Shown in pieces: positions 36,893-49,219 of a stretch of 64,000 nt of DNA (position 1 is its first letter; each line of letters opens with the position of its first letter). Origin of the DNA: Laccaria trichodermophora (Eukaryota; Basidiomycota; Agaricomycetes; Agaricales; Hydnangiaceae); the NCBI GenBank assembly GCA_018417955.1, contig JACTVC010000006.1:558001-622000 (forward strand), in the 5' to 3' direction. The translations under genes were made by a program, and so were the position numbers. The notes beneath the pieces were generated by a model. That model made no database searches. It saw nothing but the letters and a program-made list of their open reading frames with translations, and had not been told where the DNA came from.

Positions 36893-39800
36893 AGCTATAT
36901 ACCACTGTTTGACTATGGCCTCTGGGCATTCCCTTCCAATCCTATATCACAATCATTTACTCCCCATACCATATTACTGTCTACCCTACGATCACAGCAC
37001 CTTCGTCTGACCCCCCAAATGGGGTTATTAATCAACTGGGGCTCGCATACTTAGAAATTGTCTCTGGAAAGGCCAAGGATGTTTACATGAACATACTCTG
37101 ACCAGGGCCCCCACTACGTCGAGGCCAGATTACGCTAGTTGAGGATCTCAAGGTGGTCCTACACCCTACCAAATCAGAAACTGTACAGGAGGGTGATGAC
37201 CGAGTGCCTAAACAGGTTGACAAGTTACTTGGGGAGTGAAGCGAAGTTGATACTATGGACAAATGGAGGGCTATGCTGAGTGAAACTACTGGGTGTATAG
37301 GACAAGTAATTGCCCTTTGGAGCGGAACTTTCAAATCAATGGAACTCAACTGTAGTACAACCGAACCTGGGTCATCCGCAGTCGCGGAAAACCAGGCTAC
37401 CTTCCAACCCTTTATAGTAGAGGAGGAACTTGCCCATATCTTCGGCCACGCAGCCTCAGGATGGGCGTGAGTCTACAAAGGCATCAATCAACGACTAGTC
37501 GCTTGGGGGGCTGTCACTACTGATCGACCAGGTTTTAGGATCTACCCTCCGTTGAGGGAGGAACTCGCCCATATCTCTGGGCACACAGCCTCAGGATGGG
37601 TGCGAGTCTACAAAAGTGTTAACCAACGACTAGTTGCTTGGGGGGCTGTCATGACTGTTCGACCAGGTCTTAGGACCTCAAGTTCTCCATCGAGCAATGA
37701 CTGTATACCAACAGTCACTGCTCCTAAAGCCATTTACAATGCAACACCTGAGGAAGATCTGATAGACAGGCATGTCCTAAAAGTCCGCTTCAGACAACTC
37801 GCAGCTGAGGGAAAGCGCGAAGGTCCTCTGGACTCGGTGGGAGTAGCTGAAGAGGAATTCAGTGATATTTTGAGGACCAAGAACTTTATCGATTTGGAAA
37901 TATGGGAAGTCTTTCCTCTGCTCCCCCAGACCTACCTCAAGCTCAGGGCACTCCCCTCTGTTACCGGATTATCTAAGTTATCGACGAATGAGAACCAGAC
38001 AAAGTGATCGCTACTATCTATGACCATAGGTCTGAGTCCAACCAAGTTTAAAGAATTAGTGGAAAGTCACAAAACAGACAAACCTCCAACCCCTTGCTAC
38101 ACTGTGGAGAAATTCATTCAGAAAACGACCAGGCTCAGGATCTATTCCAAGGGAAGGCGCAATGGACATCTACTGTACCATATGAACACCGGATGGAAGA
38201 CTCAACTGTGCACGCCGAACCTTAAGATTAGGTTGGCGCTACGCTGGGTATACAAACCCGGGACTCAGAGCATGCACACGGAATCACGCTGCTACAGAAT
38301 AGCGCGACTACGAGGATTGCCCCTCTGCCTTACCATGAATAAGGGTATCAAGACGGATTCTCTTATCTATGATGTCTACCTGAATGTCAGAACAGATCAT
38401 CAGACCAGGTTGTACTTGTGGCTACTAAAGTCCATACAAACCCTTTTACAACTGATTTATGCTGCTATATCAAACATGATAACGGACCAGACGGATTTGG
38501 GAGAACAGAGTTACGCGAACAGGCCTCTATATCTAAATCAAGTAGTCGAGAGGACGAAACTCCTCTGCAAAGTGCTGGGCACCTATCGTTGGTCCCAATA
38601 TCTACGCTGCCCTTCATGGAACAAGGAAGTCTGCACAAGGGTTCCCCCCTCTGAGGACATAGATTCCCTGCAAAACTGCGGAAAGTACTCATTTGCCATT
38701 AACTGTGCAACGGAGAATCAAGAACGTATCAGACATGAACAAGATCTAGTTTTACGACCACAGTCATCTCCATCTCAAGTGACTGGTTCTATGAAGGCGG
38801 AAGGATGTCAAAACCTATGATACTTGGAAGAACATGTTCCATATTTCTGTTGGTACAGAGGCTACTCTCTTAAGCGCGATCTGCATGCTGCTTTAGTGAT
38901 CTCAATTGCATTCATCTCTAGATTGAACGCCTGCCTTAATTGCTGGAGTTACAATGACTGCAATATATTAGCCACCACACGAAGCAATTTGGTTCTGCCC
39001 AATACCACAGCTTTGCTGGATCTGGTCTGGGTTCCTGGCGGTCAGGTATCAAAGAAAGCTCCCATGAAAAATGAATCTGTTTCGGATTCCAACTCCCTGA
39101 GTTTACATTCACACCCCAGAGCTGCTCTTTTGAACTTAGCCAAGGAGCAACACATACCCCCGTGCTGGTGTCACGATAGTGTGCAGTCTATAATGATGAA
39201 CACAGAGTGGGAAATCCCTCCTACCAGAACGAAAGAATTTCCCTTCTCTCTCAGGCTACCTCGCTTCAAGTTTACACCGGACGTTAAAGATCATATTAGA
39301 GACTATAATCACTGTTCTAAACCTGGCTGTGTGGATGACCTGGATAGCGTAAGTGCTGATGGGGAAATGGATGATCTGATGAATATCAAGATCAGTGTTC
39401 CCGTTGTTCCATCTGTAGAGCCAGAACTCTTGGATACGAGCGAACTTGGAAGTCCTGAAGTTACGACAGTAGATGAACCGACTCCTTGCATCGCCAAGCA
39501 ACTTCCCATGGCTAATAGTCTAGAAGAATTAGTGGATGGTGCCCTGCATTGCAGAAAGAATCCCTATGGTGCTAGACTTACCGGATTCTCCTTGCTTGAC
39601 TCAAAACTCTATAAAACGCCAACATCAAAGAAATTCGTATCCCTCCCAATCGTGATGGTCACTGAAATGAGCAGATTGTGGGAATCGACGAAACGAGCTC
39701 AGCGGTTGAATTCCTTCGACGTTGGACAAGTTCAGAATAACGGTACACCGGAGCCTGGAGCCCTGGTAATTGGATCATCAACTCAGGGACTGATCCTTCA

Positions 39801-40167
39801 AGGACTTCAACAATCTTGCAGTTCTTGCTGGGCCTTGCCTCGACTGGAACGAAGTCACCATACTTGGTGCCATTCACCACGATTTCGTTGTCAACTGCGA
39901 ACTCTTCCTGCTCCCCCCCAAAATTGTTATCCACTTGCCCTTTCATCTCTTGACAGAAGCCGACCCTCAGATCATCATACTCTACCTCCCCCAACTCACC
40001 ACCGTCGTCCAGCATGCCATTCGCTATTTCTGGAACGATTCCTTGTTTCCAGCAACTGGAATCTACTGATTCACCTCTCCATACTCCCTTTACCCACTAG
40101 TAAAACAATGCGACTAGTCGCCTCTCTGCCATCAGTCACTCATGCTTTAGTGACTATAAGATCATAG
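36893..40167 (+). pseudogene. Gypsy-3 long ORF, C-terminal third, with catalytically dead RNase H-like repeats
   Basis: Continues the upstream frame after the MITE and one TSD are removed, although about 36,220-36,890 carries a TAG, a TAA and a TAG and is less constrained. From 36893 to the closing TAG at 40165 only TGA stops were seen (about 36907, 37099, 37237, 37468, 38005 and 38818). At 37300-37520 the peptide VIALWSGTFK, STTEPGS, FQPFIVEEELAHI, GHAASGW and NQRLVAWGAV matches Gypsy-1 RNase H in order (VIVYWSRLFK, STTEREA, FQPFIEGED, TDHSALQW, NQRLAAWGAI), but the TDH catalytic Asp is gone. The last part repeats at 37552-37680 (EELAHISGHTASGW, NQRLVAWGAV). The rest is unrecognised. Confidence 0.6.
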
Positions 40168-40714
40168 TATAAATGTCCCGCTGCTGCCTGGCACAAACAT
40201 GGCATACATGGCTTCCTATGAACTGTGCATGAAATCTGGTCTGGATGCAAGAAACACCGCAATGTTGCAACCTGTACACCGCTTCCTCCAACGTTCCAGC
40301 TCTTTGTGACTTGGTGGAAGAATCAATTGCCTCCAGTTGGCTGTGTCCACCCTGCCTACTTTAGCCAAGAATATACTGCTACCAATCGCATTACACTTGT
40401 CTGGTATAGATGTGACTACCCCTCTTCCTTTGCAAACTCTGGACATCCCTCGAGATTCCTTGTGGTGAATGTCCTTCAACCCTTGAACGTTAAAGGAGGG
40501 ACGACAACAGAGAAGTCCTCGGGTGACCAAAGCGACTCTGTCGCATAGCCGTCCAACACCATTATGAAAGATCAAGTCAAGTTCGATGCTGGGAAGAAAT
40601 AGAAATCTTACATGAAAACAAGAAAAAGGAAGATGACGCGAACAGGAGACTTGAACTACACTATGTGATATAAGGTCCATTCCTGGACGATGCTCCAATC
40701 TCACAGGGGGGCTT
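40168..40714 (+). other. Gypsy-3 3' untranslated part and polypurine tract
   Basis: A 107-codon open frame (40225-40548) is present but not recognised. The region ends in the purine tract ACAGGGGGGCTT (40703-40714) immediately before the 3' LTR. Confidence 0.5.
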
Positions 40715-41080
40715 TGTAACGGTGTAGTAACATACTCGTTGCGTGATCTAGAACCATCATATTTACATATATTTGTTTCCATTCTGTATAGTATCGTATT
40801 CTCAACAAATATACTCACTTTGCAACCACATTATATATTACATGTGGACGGAGTCACACCCTTTCTGTACGGCTAGGCAGCCATACGCCTCCCCTCCGGG
40901 ATACAAGAGTCCTGCGCCGGGTGACCGCGCCCCAGTTCCTGTGTCACAGGATAAATTACACGTGGTACCGCTTTGCGGCACCACGTTATGAACTCTTTCA
41001 CGTGTACCACGAATATTCTCCGCCACCATCTTGCACTCACACCTTCGTTGAGAAGTCCCGATCAGCCCTTTGGTTTCACA
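40715..41080 (+). repeat. 3' LTR of Gypsy-3
   Basis: Starts TGTAACGGTGTAGTAACATA and ends GCCCTTTGGTTTCACA; same length as the 5' LTR. It is followed by the target repeat GAAAC, then by Gypsy-2 RT sequence on the minus strand. Confidence 0.92.
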
Positions 41081-41231
41081 GAAACACTAACTTTTCATGA
41101 TCGTCTGGAGTGATGCTAAGTTGAGTGAACCCTGCGAGAGCGTCCAGAGTGGACAGGTACTGACTCCCTTCCAAAGATTGTAAAATCTCATCTTGTCATG
41201 GAAGAGGGAATTCGTCTGGGACCACCTTTTC
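41081..41231 (-). pseudogene. Gypsy-2 reverse transcriptase, middle fragment
   Basis: A 151-bp piece between Gypsy-3 and element C. Minus strand reads EKVVPDEFPLP*QDEILQSL, then YLSTLDALAGFTQLSITPDD and HEKLVF. It supplies the conserved STLDA motif of RT. The TGA (41196-41198) stands where Gypsy-1 has PIPRQSEI, so an arginine codon was lost. Confidence 0.9.
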
Positions 41232-42855
41232 GAGGTCTTTACCCTCCCCCACATAATCCATATGGACTCCACTGGACTCCAGTGGAGTCCAGTGGATTCC
41301 AGTGGCCCTCTTACCAGGCCAGATTGGCTGGCAGAATGCCCAGTCCACTGGAGTCCAGTGGACTGCCAGCCACTTTCCTGAGTCCAGTCCCAGTCCAGTC
41401 AGAGTCCAGTGGATTGCAGTCATTCCAGTATATTATTATTATTATATATGAATACTACTAAAAAAGCAAAAGTAGACTATACAATATACAAGCTATACTT
41501 ACAATTTTATAGATCAATGAATGGAAGTGTTATAATTTATGTATAGTGTGGGTCAGTGATAGCTGCAATAAGGATTCATGATTTTGTTCAGTCTGCGGGG
41601 TGAGGTCACGTGACTTAAAGTTACCTGAGGGCGTGCCATATCGTCACATCTTCTATTTGCAGCATGGTCACACTTCCGTGACCATCCCATTCCCTTCCAC
41701 CACCACCACCACCATCCTTCACCACTCCCCTCCAACGCCGCCAACGCCAACGCCGCCCACGCCAACGCCAACGCCAACGCCGCCACGCCAACGACGCCCG
41801 CGCCCACGCCAACGTGGAAGGACAGGCCAAGAACGAGGGACGGCGCCCATGACGTGGCCACGTCATGGGCCAACGGTATGTATGCCCCACCACCCCAATG
41901 CCCCATTCTCACCACGACAGGCGCCAGCGGCACGCGACAACGACGACGACACACGAGGACGACGACGACACGCGAGGACGACGACGACGACTACACGCGG
42001 GGACGACGACACACGACGACGACGACACGCGACGACGACGACACACGTCGACGACTACACGCGGGGACGACGACGACGACGACACACCACGACGACGACG
42101 ACACGCGACGACGAATACACGTGGGGTTGACGACACACCACGACGACGACACGCGACAACGAACGAGCGCCCACGAAAACCCCACCCCCACCACACCCGA
42201 AAAACGACACGCCCACGAAAAACGACGAGCGCCCACCACCGCCAACGCCAGCGCGGAACGGCGACGAGGGCCCAGCAGCACCACCCTTCCCCTCCACTCT
42301 CTCCCCCTATCACTACCTCATCTCTTCACTCCCACTCCCCTCCACTCTCTCCCCCCTTCACTCCCTCTCCCCCTTTCCCCCCTCCCCCTTTCCTTGCTCC
42401 TCTCTCCCCCCCCCTCCCTTTCCTTCCCCCTTCCTATGCTCCCTCCCCCCTCTATTCATTCCTCTCTTCCCCCTCCCTTTCCCTTTCCCCTCCCTCCCCC
42501 TCTGTAACATAGAATCTATGTAAATTTAATTAATTCAATTAATAAATATACTTCAATTTTATTTTTGTTTTGAAGTCTAAGTTTAGGAATTCTGGATTAA
42601 CTTAGGTCTGTGGCAGTCCAGTCCAGTCCAGTTTTGTGTTGGGAGAGTCCAGTCCAGTCCAGTCCAGTCCAGTTTTGTGATTTGCAGTCCAGTCCAGTCC
42701 AGTTTTGTGCTTGCAGTCCAGTGGAGTCCAGTGGAGTCCAGTCTTGTGCTGGGAGTCCAGTGGAGTCCAGATTTGTGGATATTGCCAGTATGTAGTGAAG
42801 TCCAGTGGAATCCAGTGGAGTCCATGTGGATTATGTGGGGGATGGTAAAGTACTG
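41232..42855. mobile_element. TIR element C (hAT-like, non-autonomous)
   Basis: Flanked by ACCTTTTC (41224-41231 and 42856-42863). Ends are GAGGTCTTTACCCTCCCCCA and GGGGGATGGTAAAGTACTG. The private subterminal repeat is AGTCCAGTGG/CCACTGGACT. The interior has ACG-rich simple sequence, a perfect 26-base palindrome with GACGTGG/CCACGTC at its centre (41845-41870), a polypyrimidine block (42,290-42,500) and an AT-rich block (42,505-42,600). There is no transposase; the long open frames in the ACG block lie on several frames and strands and are low complexity. It is inserted in Gypsy-2 RT. Confidence 0.9.
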
Positions 42856-43644
42856 ACCTTTTCGTTTAACCATCTGAGGTCGATAACCATGCATGGCTTA
42901 CTGTTTCTGTACACGATGAAAACAGGAGCGCCCCATGGACTCTGAGAAGGCTCAATAACTCCCAGGTTTAACCAAGAGTCCATTTGTTTGTCTATAACTT
43001 CCCGATTTGCTGGGGAAGCATGAAAGGGTGGCACCGATATTGGTTTGGTGTTGGGTACTAACGAAACCTTTACTTCTTCTGCATAATTCCCCAATCTTCC
43101 ATCCATTCTGAATACTTCCTTGTGTCAGATCAGAATTTCACAAATCTCGATGATCTGACCCTGGGATAAATTAATCAAAATGTCCAATTCCTTCAACAGT
43201 TCGCCTTCAGAGATGGCGTCTTCTGGTACTTCTGCAGTCTTTGGACCACCTTCAACTGGAGGTTGGGATAGAGAATCCTCGCCTGAATGATGGAGTCTTG
43301 AGGGATCTAAAAGCTGTTCCACTTGGCTTTTACCCACGTACGTAGAAGAGTAATTCTGTATAGGTACCTTTGACGTAAACGGTTGTTCCTGAACTAAAGT
43401 TTGAATTAATCAAATCCTACATTCTGCCTCCCATTTCTGTGACTCCGAGAATTGGTCCTTCTTATCTAACCACGATAACAGGTTTCTGGTTGACCCCAAC
43501 ACTTGGCCTGCAGCGATAGTTATAGGATTCTTGGAGAAGTTCGAAACAAAAATCCTCCTGTCCTCACAATCCATGAGTGTGTCTGCACAACCATAAAATT
43601 CCTCAGGATTCCCATTCGACACAAGTGATCTTTCAACAAACAAG
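42856..43644 (-). pseudogene. Gypsy-2 linker and N-terminal reverse transcriptase
   Basis: Minus strand, between element C and FB2. It reads from ERSLVSNGNPEEFYG through a linker into RT: EVFRMDGRLGNYAEEV, QMDSWLNLGVIEPSQSPWG, APVFIVYRNSKPCMVIDLRW and LNEKV. Gypsy-1 has the same order (FGFDRRLGNLPAKV, QGVIEPSKSPWGAPVVIAYR). TGA stops are at 43410-12 and 43125-27. There is no frame loss apart from these. Confidence 0.9.
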
Positions 43645-44193
43645 CACTAGTGGCTACCACTATTTATGATTAATCTATGACAACTGTCCTACAGCCATTC
43701 TGTTTAATGTCATAGGTTTTTATGAAAGAGATTTCATTAGAGTCTCTAGTGCTTTCATTAGGAGATGTCATTAAGGTCTCTGGTGCTTTCATTCCCTTTT
43801 CATTAGGATATTTCATTAGGGTTTCTGGAACTTTCATTACCTTTTCATTAGTGTCTCTGGCGCTTTCATTCCCTTTTCATTAGGATATTTCATATTTCCC
43901 TCTGGCACTTTCATTACTATTTCTTAGAATTTTCATTAGGAGATTTCATTAGGCTCTTCATTCCCTTTTCATTAGGATATTTCATTAGGGTCTCTGGGAC
44001 TTTCATTCCCTTTTCATTAGAACATTTCATTATGCCCTCTGGCGATTTCATTACTATTTCTTAGAATTTTCATTAGGGTCTCTGGCACTTTCATTACCTT
44101 TTCATTAGGCTCTCTGGCACTTTCATTACTATTTCATTAGGCTCTCACCTCCTTTCATTACTATTTCTTTAAATTTCTCATTAGGATATTTCA

Positions 44194-46478
44194 GAGGTCT
44201 TTACACTGCCACTGCTTTTCCGAGCGGACTCTGGTTGGACTGAGGGTATCCAGAACAGATTTTTTTTTGCTTTGCAACCCCAACAATTTTCCGCCCATTT
44301 TCCGTTGCTTGTCCGGGCATTTCTGGTTGGACCTCTCAGTCCAATGGACTTTTCTGTTGGACAACCGATGGACTATCAGCAAACCAGCAGCCACAGTCCA
44401 CTGGAAATGACCAGCAAGCACCATCAGAAGTCCAACGGACTTCCGATGGATTGACTTTCATCATTAAAAATAGTGTAATATCCAGAGTCGAACACTCGAC
44501 CTCACGACATATCACGTGTATAAACGAGGGAGCGTTCTTCCAACTGAACTAATAGACCATTAAATATAAACAAACCAACCTCACTTAGTCCTGCTGTGTG
44601 TTGGTCACGCCAAAATCGAACATTGGAAAATGCTGACGCTTGATTTGGGCACCATCAACAAAGCACAACCGTCTTCCTCAACCACCACAACCATCCCCAG
44701 CGACAACAGCAAGGCGGCGCTGTCTGATGGTGACAACACATGATGTTGTCACCATCCACAACAAGTGAGTACTGCCCATCCCCACCTCTTCCTTCTGCTG
44801 ACCCAAATCCCAGGTGCCACGTCGCCTACAGCGACATGGCAGCCAGACAACGAACAACGAATGCCGTTGCATTCGTCGTTTGTCATCATCCAACAATCCC
44901 CCACCACGAACGACGTGCACCCAGCCCACCATTCCCCACAACACCCACCACACCCCACCAATGCCAACAGCCACCCACCACCACCACTACTAAGGGCAAC
45001 AACAGCCCACCACGCCCACCAGCACCTATAAACGGCGACAACGGCCCACGAATGGCAACAGCGGCCCAGCACCACCCACAATGCGACAACGACAATGACG
45101 TCACGTCACGTCATGTCAACACCCCACCCACGAACGGCAACGGCGGCCCAGCACCACCCACAACGCGACAACGACAACGATGACACGTCACGTCAACACC
45201 CCACCCACGAATGGCAACGGTGGCCCAGCGCCACCTACAACATGCGACAACAACAACAACACGCAATAACGACGACGACACACAATGACAACAACAACAC
45301 GCAATGACGACAATGACACGCGACAACGACAATGACATGCGACAACAACGACACGACACGATGACGTGTCAACAACGCGCAACAACGCCAATGCGGAATA
45401 CAACGGATGAGGGCCCAATGCCACCATGCGCGAATGGCGACGAGAGCCCAGCACCACCACTCCCTCCCCACCATTCCCCCCCCCTCCACTCTCTTCCCAC
45501 TACTCCCCCTCCCCTCTACCACTCCCTCCCCACTACTCCCTCCCCTTTGCCACTCCCTCCCCCCTTCATCACTCCCTCCCCCCTCCACCACTCCCTCTCC
45601 TCTCCCTTTAACAATGTAGTATATTTTCAATGTAGTACCATAAATTTATGTAGTTCTATTGAATATACTTCAGTTCTCTCTGGTCAAATCTCAATATTAT
45701 AAGAAATTTAAGTTATCAGCAGAATGTCTAACTTGTTTGACCAGTATGGATTGAGTCACATGACATCTGGCCAAAGTCCATAATGCAAGCTGTTGGTTAT
45801 CTCTAGTTACTTTGGGTTGAATCCTGGGTAGAGGTAAGATGATGTGAAATAAAGGAAGTACTTGGGTTGCTCATGTTGCCAGTTGATCCCAACATGCTAA
45901 ATTCTTCATGTAATTCCCCATCATTCCTCCTGATCATGAAGAACCTAAAGATACTCTAGGGGCTTAATTACATGTTGAAATCCAAAATCATGTACCTTTG
46001 CTCCCTAACTCTTTCAACACAATCCAAGATGTTTTGTGGGCACTTCAGCTTGAATTTCAAGCCACATTTTTCTGGAACTGGGGCATTGGGATCCTTCTTC
46101 TTTCAGCCCTTTGGTGGCACTTGGCTTGAACTTGGACCTTTTTTTGCTCAGAAGTCCATTGGAAGTCCAGCGGAAGTCCAGTGGAAGTCCAGCAGATTGA
46201 GAACTTAGCAATTATAACTGGTTTCTGCCTCTGTCCATCGGAAATCCAATGGAAGTCCAGCGGACATCCAACAGACACAGAATTCCAGCCAGTCCAACCA
46301 TTTCTTGCTTTTAAGTGGCTTGAGCAGACTTTCATCGGACTTTGCCTGGACTAGCAGTGGAATCCAGCCATGTCCAATGGATTCTGATGGTCTTCTGATG
46401 GACTGTCTGCTGAGTCCATTGGAAATGGCAGGGTCCGATGAAAGTCCATTGGACAAACAGTGGGAGTGTAAAGTACTG
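44194..46478. mobile_element. TIR element D (hAT-like, non-autonomous), nested in FB2
   Basis: Flanked by ATATTTCA (44186-44193 and 46479-46486). Ends are GAGGTCTTTACACTGCCAC and GTGGGAGTGTAAAGTACTG. The private subterminal repeat is AGTCCATTGGA/AGTCCAGCGG. The interior has a tRNA-like segment (44478-44559), a hairpin TGCCACGTCGC with GCGACATGGCA (44815-44841), ACG-rich sequence, a pyrimidine block (45,460-45,610) and an AT-rich block (45,610-45,720). The other arm of FB2 (about 48,850-48,870) shows the empty site, which confirms the insertion. Confidence 0.88.
44478..44559 (-). tRNA. tRNA-like sequence with A and B boxes, probably a pseudogene
   Basis: The minus strand contains a perfect RNA polymerase III A box (TAGTTCAGTTGG, 44540-44551) inside a four-pair D stem (GTTC...GAAC) and a B-box-like GTTCGACTC (about 44484-44492). 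The acceptor strands (GGTCTAT against GGATATT) do not pair properly, and no anticodon arm folds cleanly, so this is more likely a tRNA-derived relic or a pol III promoter than a working tRNA. It lies inside TIR element D. Confidence 0.4.
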
Positions 46479-49219
46479 ATATTTCATTAGGCTTTGGCTC
46501 TTTCATTACTATTTCTTAGATTTCTCATTAGGATATTTCATTAGGTCTTTGACGTTTTCATTACCATTTCTCTTATTTTTCATTAGAAGGATGATCATAT
46601 ATATCACATGGGTTGTTGGGAGGCCAATCACATGACCAATTTCCTAAAATGGTCAAAAAGTGAAAGTTGTAGCCCTGCACTGTAGCTTCCAGAATCTGTT
46701 TGTATTATGTTCTAGAGTGCTCCCTGTGTGGAGATATGAGGTTAAACATTTTTCTCACCACTGGCTTTTTTCAACCTTTCTGCATTTTTCTCCATGAAAA
46801 CAAGACCAAACAAAATAATTTCAACACATTTAGGAAGCTAAGAGAAGGGGCTACAATTATGGTCTTGTGGGAAATTTGACCCAAAAAGGAAGGTGTATAC
46901 CCTAAAAGGGAAACTGACAATGACAGACTACAATATTTACTGATAGACTACAAAAGACCACAAAAGTCAGACTTAGACTACAAAGTTTACTCATGTGCAC
47001 ATTTTAAAGATTTTTGTTTACATATTTTGTCTAGGACATCCACTAGAAAAGCTTGTAGTGTCCGCTTTTTTAGACTACAAAAGTTTGTAGTGTCCACTTT
47101 TTCATTACAAGAGTTTGTAGTGTACACTTTTTCATTACAAAAGTTTGTAGTGTACACTTTTTCATTACAAAAGTTTGTAGTGTCTGCTTTTTTCATTACA
47201 AGAGTTTGTAGTGTCCGCTTTTTCACACTACAAAGGTTTGTAGTGTCCACTTTTTTAGACTACAAGTCTGCTTATTTGACATACTTTCTGGTGTCCTTGA
47301 CTATGGTTCATGAGGATATGGTTGAGGGATTGAAATGACTTTGCATATTGTCTTGTTGCATCATGAGCTTTTGACATCATGTCCAAGTTGTCTTTCACAT
47401 CAGGAGAGGCTATTCTTTGCTTTCATATGGATAGCTACTCTTCTATTTCTGAAGGCAACAGCACTGTGTGGATGGGGTGATTGGTCTTTGGAGGTGTTCT
47501 TACATTCAACACCAAAGTCACACCATGATGTACAAGGTTTGCAAAGTTCAAGGTTGCTAAATCCTGAATGAAGATTGACAAAGAGACATGGCCCTACTGT
47601 CATGTATCATTGGCTATTGATAAAATATGTGCATGAATCCAGGATGGAATCTCTATAGTCTTGTAGACCTCACAGAGATCATATCAAAGTTGACTATCAG
47701 AGTTGAGTATGTTTTGAGATAGGGCAGTAGCTATGACAGTAGGGCTATGTCTCTTTGTCAATCTTCATTCAGGATTTAGCAACCTTGAACTTTGCAAACC
47801 TTGTACATCATGGTGTGACTTTGGTGTTGAATGTAAGAACACCTCCAAAGACCAATCACCCCATCCACACAGTGCTGTTGCCTTCAGAAATAGAAGAGTA
47901 GCTATCCATATGAAAGCAAAGAATAGCCTCTCCTGATGTGAAAGACAACTTGGACATGATGTCAAAAGCTCATGATGCAACAAGACAATATGCAAAGTCA
48001 TTTCAATCCCTCAACCATATCCTCATGAACCATAGTCAAGGACACCAGAAAGTATGTCAAATAAGCAGACTTGTAGTCTAAAAAAGTGGACACTACAAAC
48101 CTTTGTAGTGTGAAAAAGCGGACACTACAAACTCTTGTAATGAAAAAAGCAGACACTACAAACTTTTGTAATGAAAAAGTGTACACTACAAACTTTTGTA
48201 ATGAAAAAGTGTACACTACAAACTCTTGTAATGAAAAAGTGGACACTACAAACTTTTGTAGTCTAAAAAAGCGGACACTACAAGCTTTTCTAGTGGATGT
48301 CCTAGACAAAATATGTAAACAAAAATCTTTAAAATGTGCACATGAGTAAACTTTGTAGTCTAAGTCTGACTTTTGTGGTCTTTTGTAGTCTATCAGTAAA
48401 TATTGTAGTCTGTCATTGTCAGTTTCCCTTTTAGGGTATACACCTTCCTTTTTGGGTCAAATTTCCCACAAGACCATAATTGTAGCCCCTTCTCTTAGCT
48501 TCCTAAATGTGTTGAAATTATTTTGTTTGGTCTTGTTTTCATGGAGAAAAATGCAGAAAGGTTGAAAAAAGCCAGTGGTGAGAAAAATGTTTAACCTCAT
48601 ATCTCCACACAGGGAGCACTCTAGAACATAATACAAACAGATTCTGGAAGCTACAGTGCAGGGCTACAACTTTCACTTTTTGACCATTTTAGGAAATTGG
48701 TCATGTGATTGGCCTCCCAACAACCCATGTGATATATATGATCATCCTTCTAATGAAAAATAAGAGAAATGGTAATGAAAACGTCAAAGACCTAATGAAA
48801 TATCCTAATGAGAAATCTAAGAAATAGTAATGAAAGAGCCAAAGCCTAATGAAATATCCTAATGAGAAATTTAAAGAAATAGTAATGAAAGGAGGTGAGA
48901 GCCTAATGAAATAGTAATGAAAGTGCCAGAGAGCCTAATGAAAAGGTAATGAAAGTGCCAGAGACCCTAATGAAATATCCTAATGAAAATTCTAAGAAAT
49001 AGTAATGAAATTGCCAGAGGGCATAATGAAATGTTCTAATGAAAAGGGAATGAAAGTCCCAGAGACCCTAATGAAATATCCTAATGAAAAGGGAATGAAG
49101 AGCCTAATGAAATCTCCTAATGAAAATTCTAAGAAATAGTAATGAAAGCGCCAGAGGGAAATATGAAATATCCTAATGAAAAGGGAATGAAAGCGCCAGA
49201 GGAAAATATGAAATATTCT

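Larger units (their letters stand above)
23503..41080 (+). mobile_element. Gypsy-3: LTR retrotransposon with a very long, diverged ORF, hosting three other elements
   Basis: Two 366-bp LTRs (23503-23868 and 40715-41080) flank a 16.8-kb interior, and the whole is bracketed by the 5-bp TSD GAAAC (23498-23502 and 41081-41085). About 15 differences were counted between the LTRs, roughly 13 of them transitions. FB1 (25948-29775), TIR element B (33512-35079) and a MITE (36250-36833) are inserted in the interior. With these removed the interior is about 11 kb and mainly one coding frame broken by TGA stops. Only RNase H-like segments are recognisable, and these lack catalytic residues. The inserted element must therefore have been moved by proteins from another copy or have decayed unusually. 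Confidence 0.85.

Noticed and set aside
44478..44559. A functional tRNA gene
   Set aside because: A and B boxes are good but the acceptor strands do not pair and no clean anticodon arm folds.
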